A stretch of 64,000 nt of DNA. Source: Halichondria panicea. Lineage: Eukaryota; Porifera; Demospongiae; Suberitida; Halichondriidae. The stretch lies in NCBI RefSeq assembly GCF_963675165.1, contig NC_087377.1:9379122-9443121 (forward strand), read 5' to 3'. Shown here piece after piece: positions 63,767-64,000 of the stretch (its first letter is position 1; every line of letters starts with the position of its first letter). The notes under the pieces are model-generated. The model had not been told where the DNA came from. It did not search any database and saw only the letters and a program-made list of their open reading frames with translations. The translations under genes were made by a program, and so were the position numbers.

Positions 63767-64000
63767 ACCAAGAGTTCATTAGGAAGAGTACGCAACTCCA
63801 ATAGACTGTACACAAAAAGCATTCCTCCAATCTTACGTCACAGATACTGGCTGTAGTAACCGCAACTAGCAGGAAAGGCAATGAATAAAATTAGTAACTA
63901 TGTTATTCACTACTGGCAGTTGTAAATGGTGATAATTATCACAATCATCACTATGTTATTCATTGCAAGTTTGATTTCACAGTTTATACAATAGCATGTG
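63767..64000. repeat. Inverted-repeat element upstream of receptor F, cut by the window end
   Basis: Matches 47704-47940 with small deletions; CAAGAGTTCATTAGGAAGAG is at its left end. Confidence 0.55.

Larger units (their letters stand above)
58320..64000. repeat. Segmental duplication, copy 2 (with receptor F), open at the window edge
   Basis: Matches 40080-47985 in the same orientation, without the LINE. Similarity continues to the last base, so the unit extends past the window. Confidence 0.85.

Overview
The window looks like nuclear DNA of an early-branching animal, most likely a demosponge (inference). Genes are split into short GT-AG exons, there is no bacterial gene organisation, a short-chain collagen of the type known from sponges and cnidarians is present, and the DNA is AT-rich and full of short inverted-repeat transposons. 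Exon borders below were read by eye from splice signals, reading frame and comparison between paralogues; no RNA evidence was available. || Layout. 1-2.5 kb: repeats and the last two exons of an unidentified + strand gene. 5.8-14.0 kb (+): a ten-exon secreted adhesion-type protein (signal peptide, NIDO, IPT-like, AMOP, VWD, two EGF, and a C-terminal domain resembling the inter-alpha-inhibitor heavy chain end). 14-23.5 kb: no convincing gene; MITEs, a dead LINE, two long CA microsatellites and one weak exon candidate. 23.6-28.1 kb (-), 28.6-33.4 kb (+), 40.6-47.6 kb (-), 52.5-55.8 kb (+) and 58.9-63.6 kb (-): five members of one receptor family, called here B, C, E, D and F. 37.0-37.9 kb (-): a complete two-exon short-chain collagen. 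39.3 kb: an isolated SNF2-helicase-like exon. The rest is MITEs, LINE and integrase remnants. || The receptor cluster is the main content. Members share a tiny first exon, a hydrophobic second exon, an Ig-like domain, FN3-like repeats and hydrophobic membrane segments; B, C and D also have a Cys-rich/CCP (sushi) region. The cytoplasmic tails carry repeated tyrosine motifs. D and E (and F before a frameshift) have paired YxxI/L...YxxV motifs that resemble ITAM/ITIM modules; B has a different tail built from a duplicated 41-44 residue module. B and C are head-to-head. E and F are copies of one segment of at least 5.7 kb; copy E later gained a 2 kb LINE. In B, D, E and F two hydrophobic exons lie in tandem, and phases predict in-frame skipping of the second one. 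In B and D, skipping the first would create a stop codon exactly at the junction, giving a secreted receptor. This suggests a polymorphic, possibly recognition-related (immune or allorecognition) receptor cluster, which is inference. || Several genes carry isolated one-base frame breaks, some of them in homopolymers. These may be assembly errors, not true pseudogenisation.
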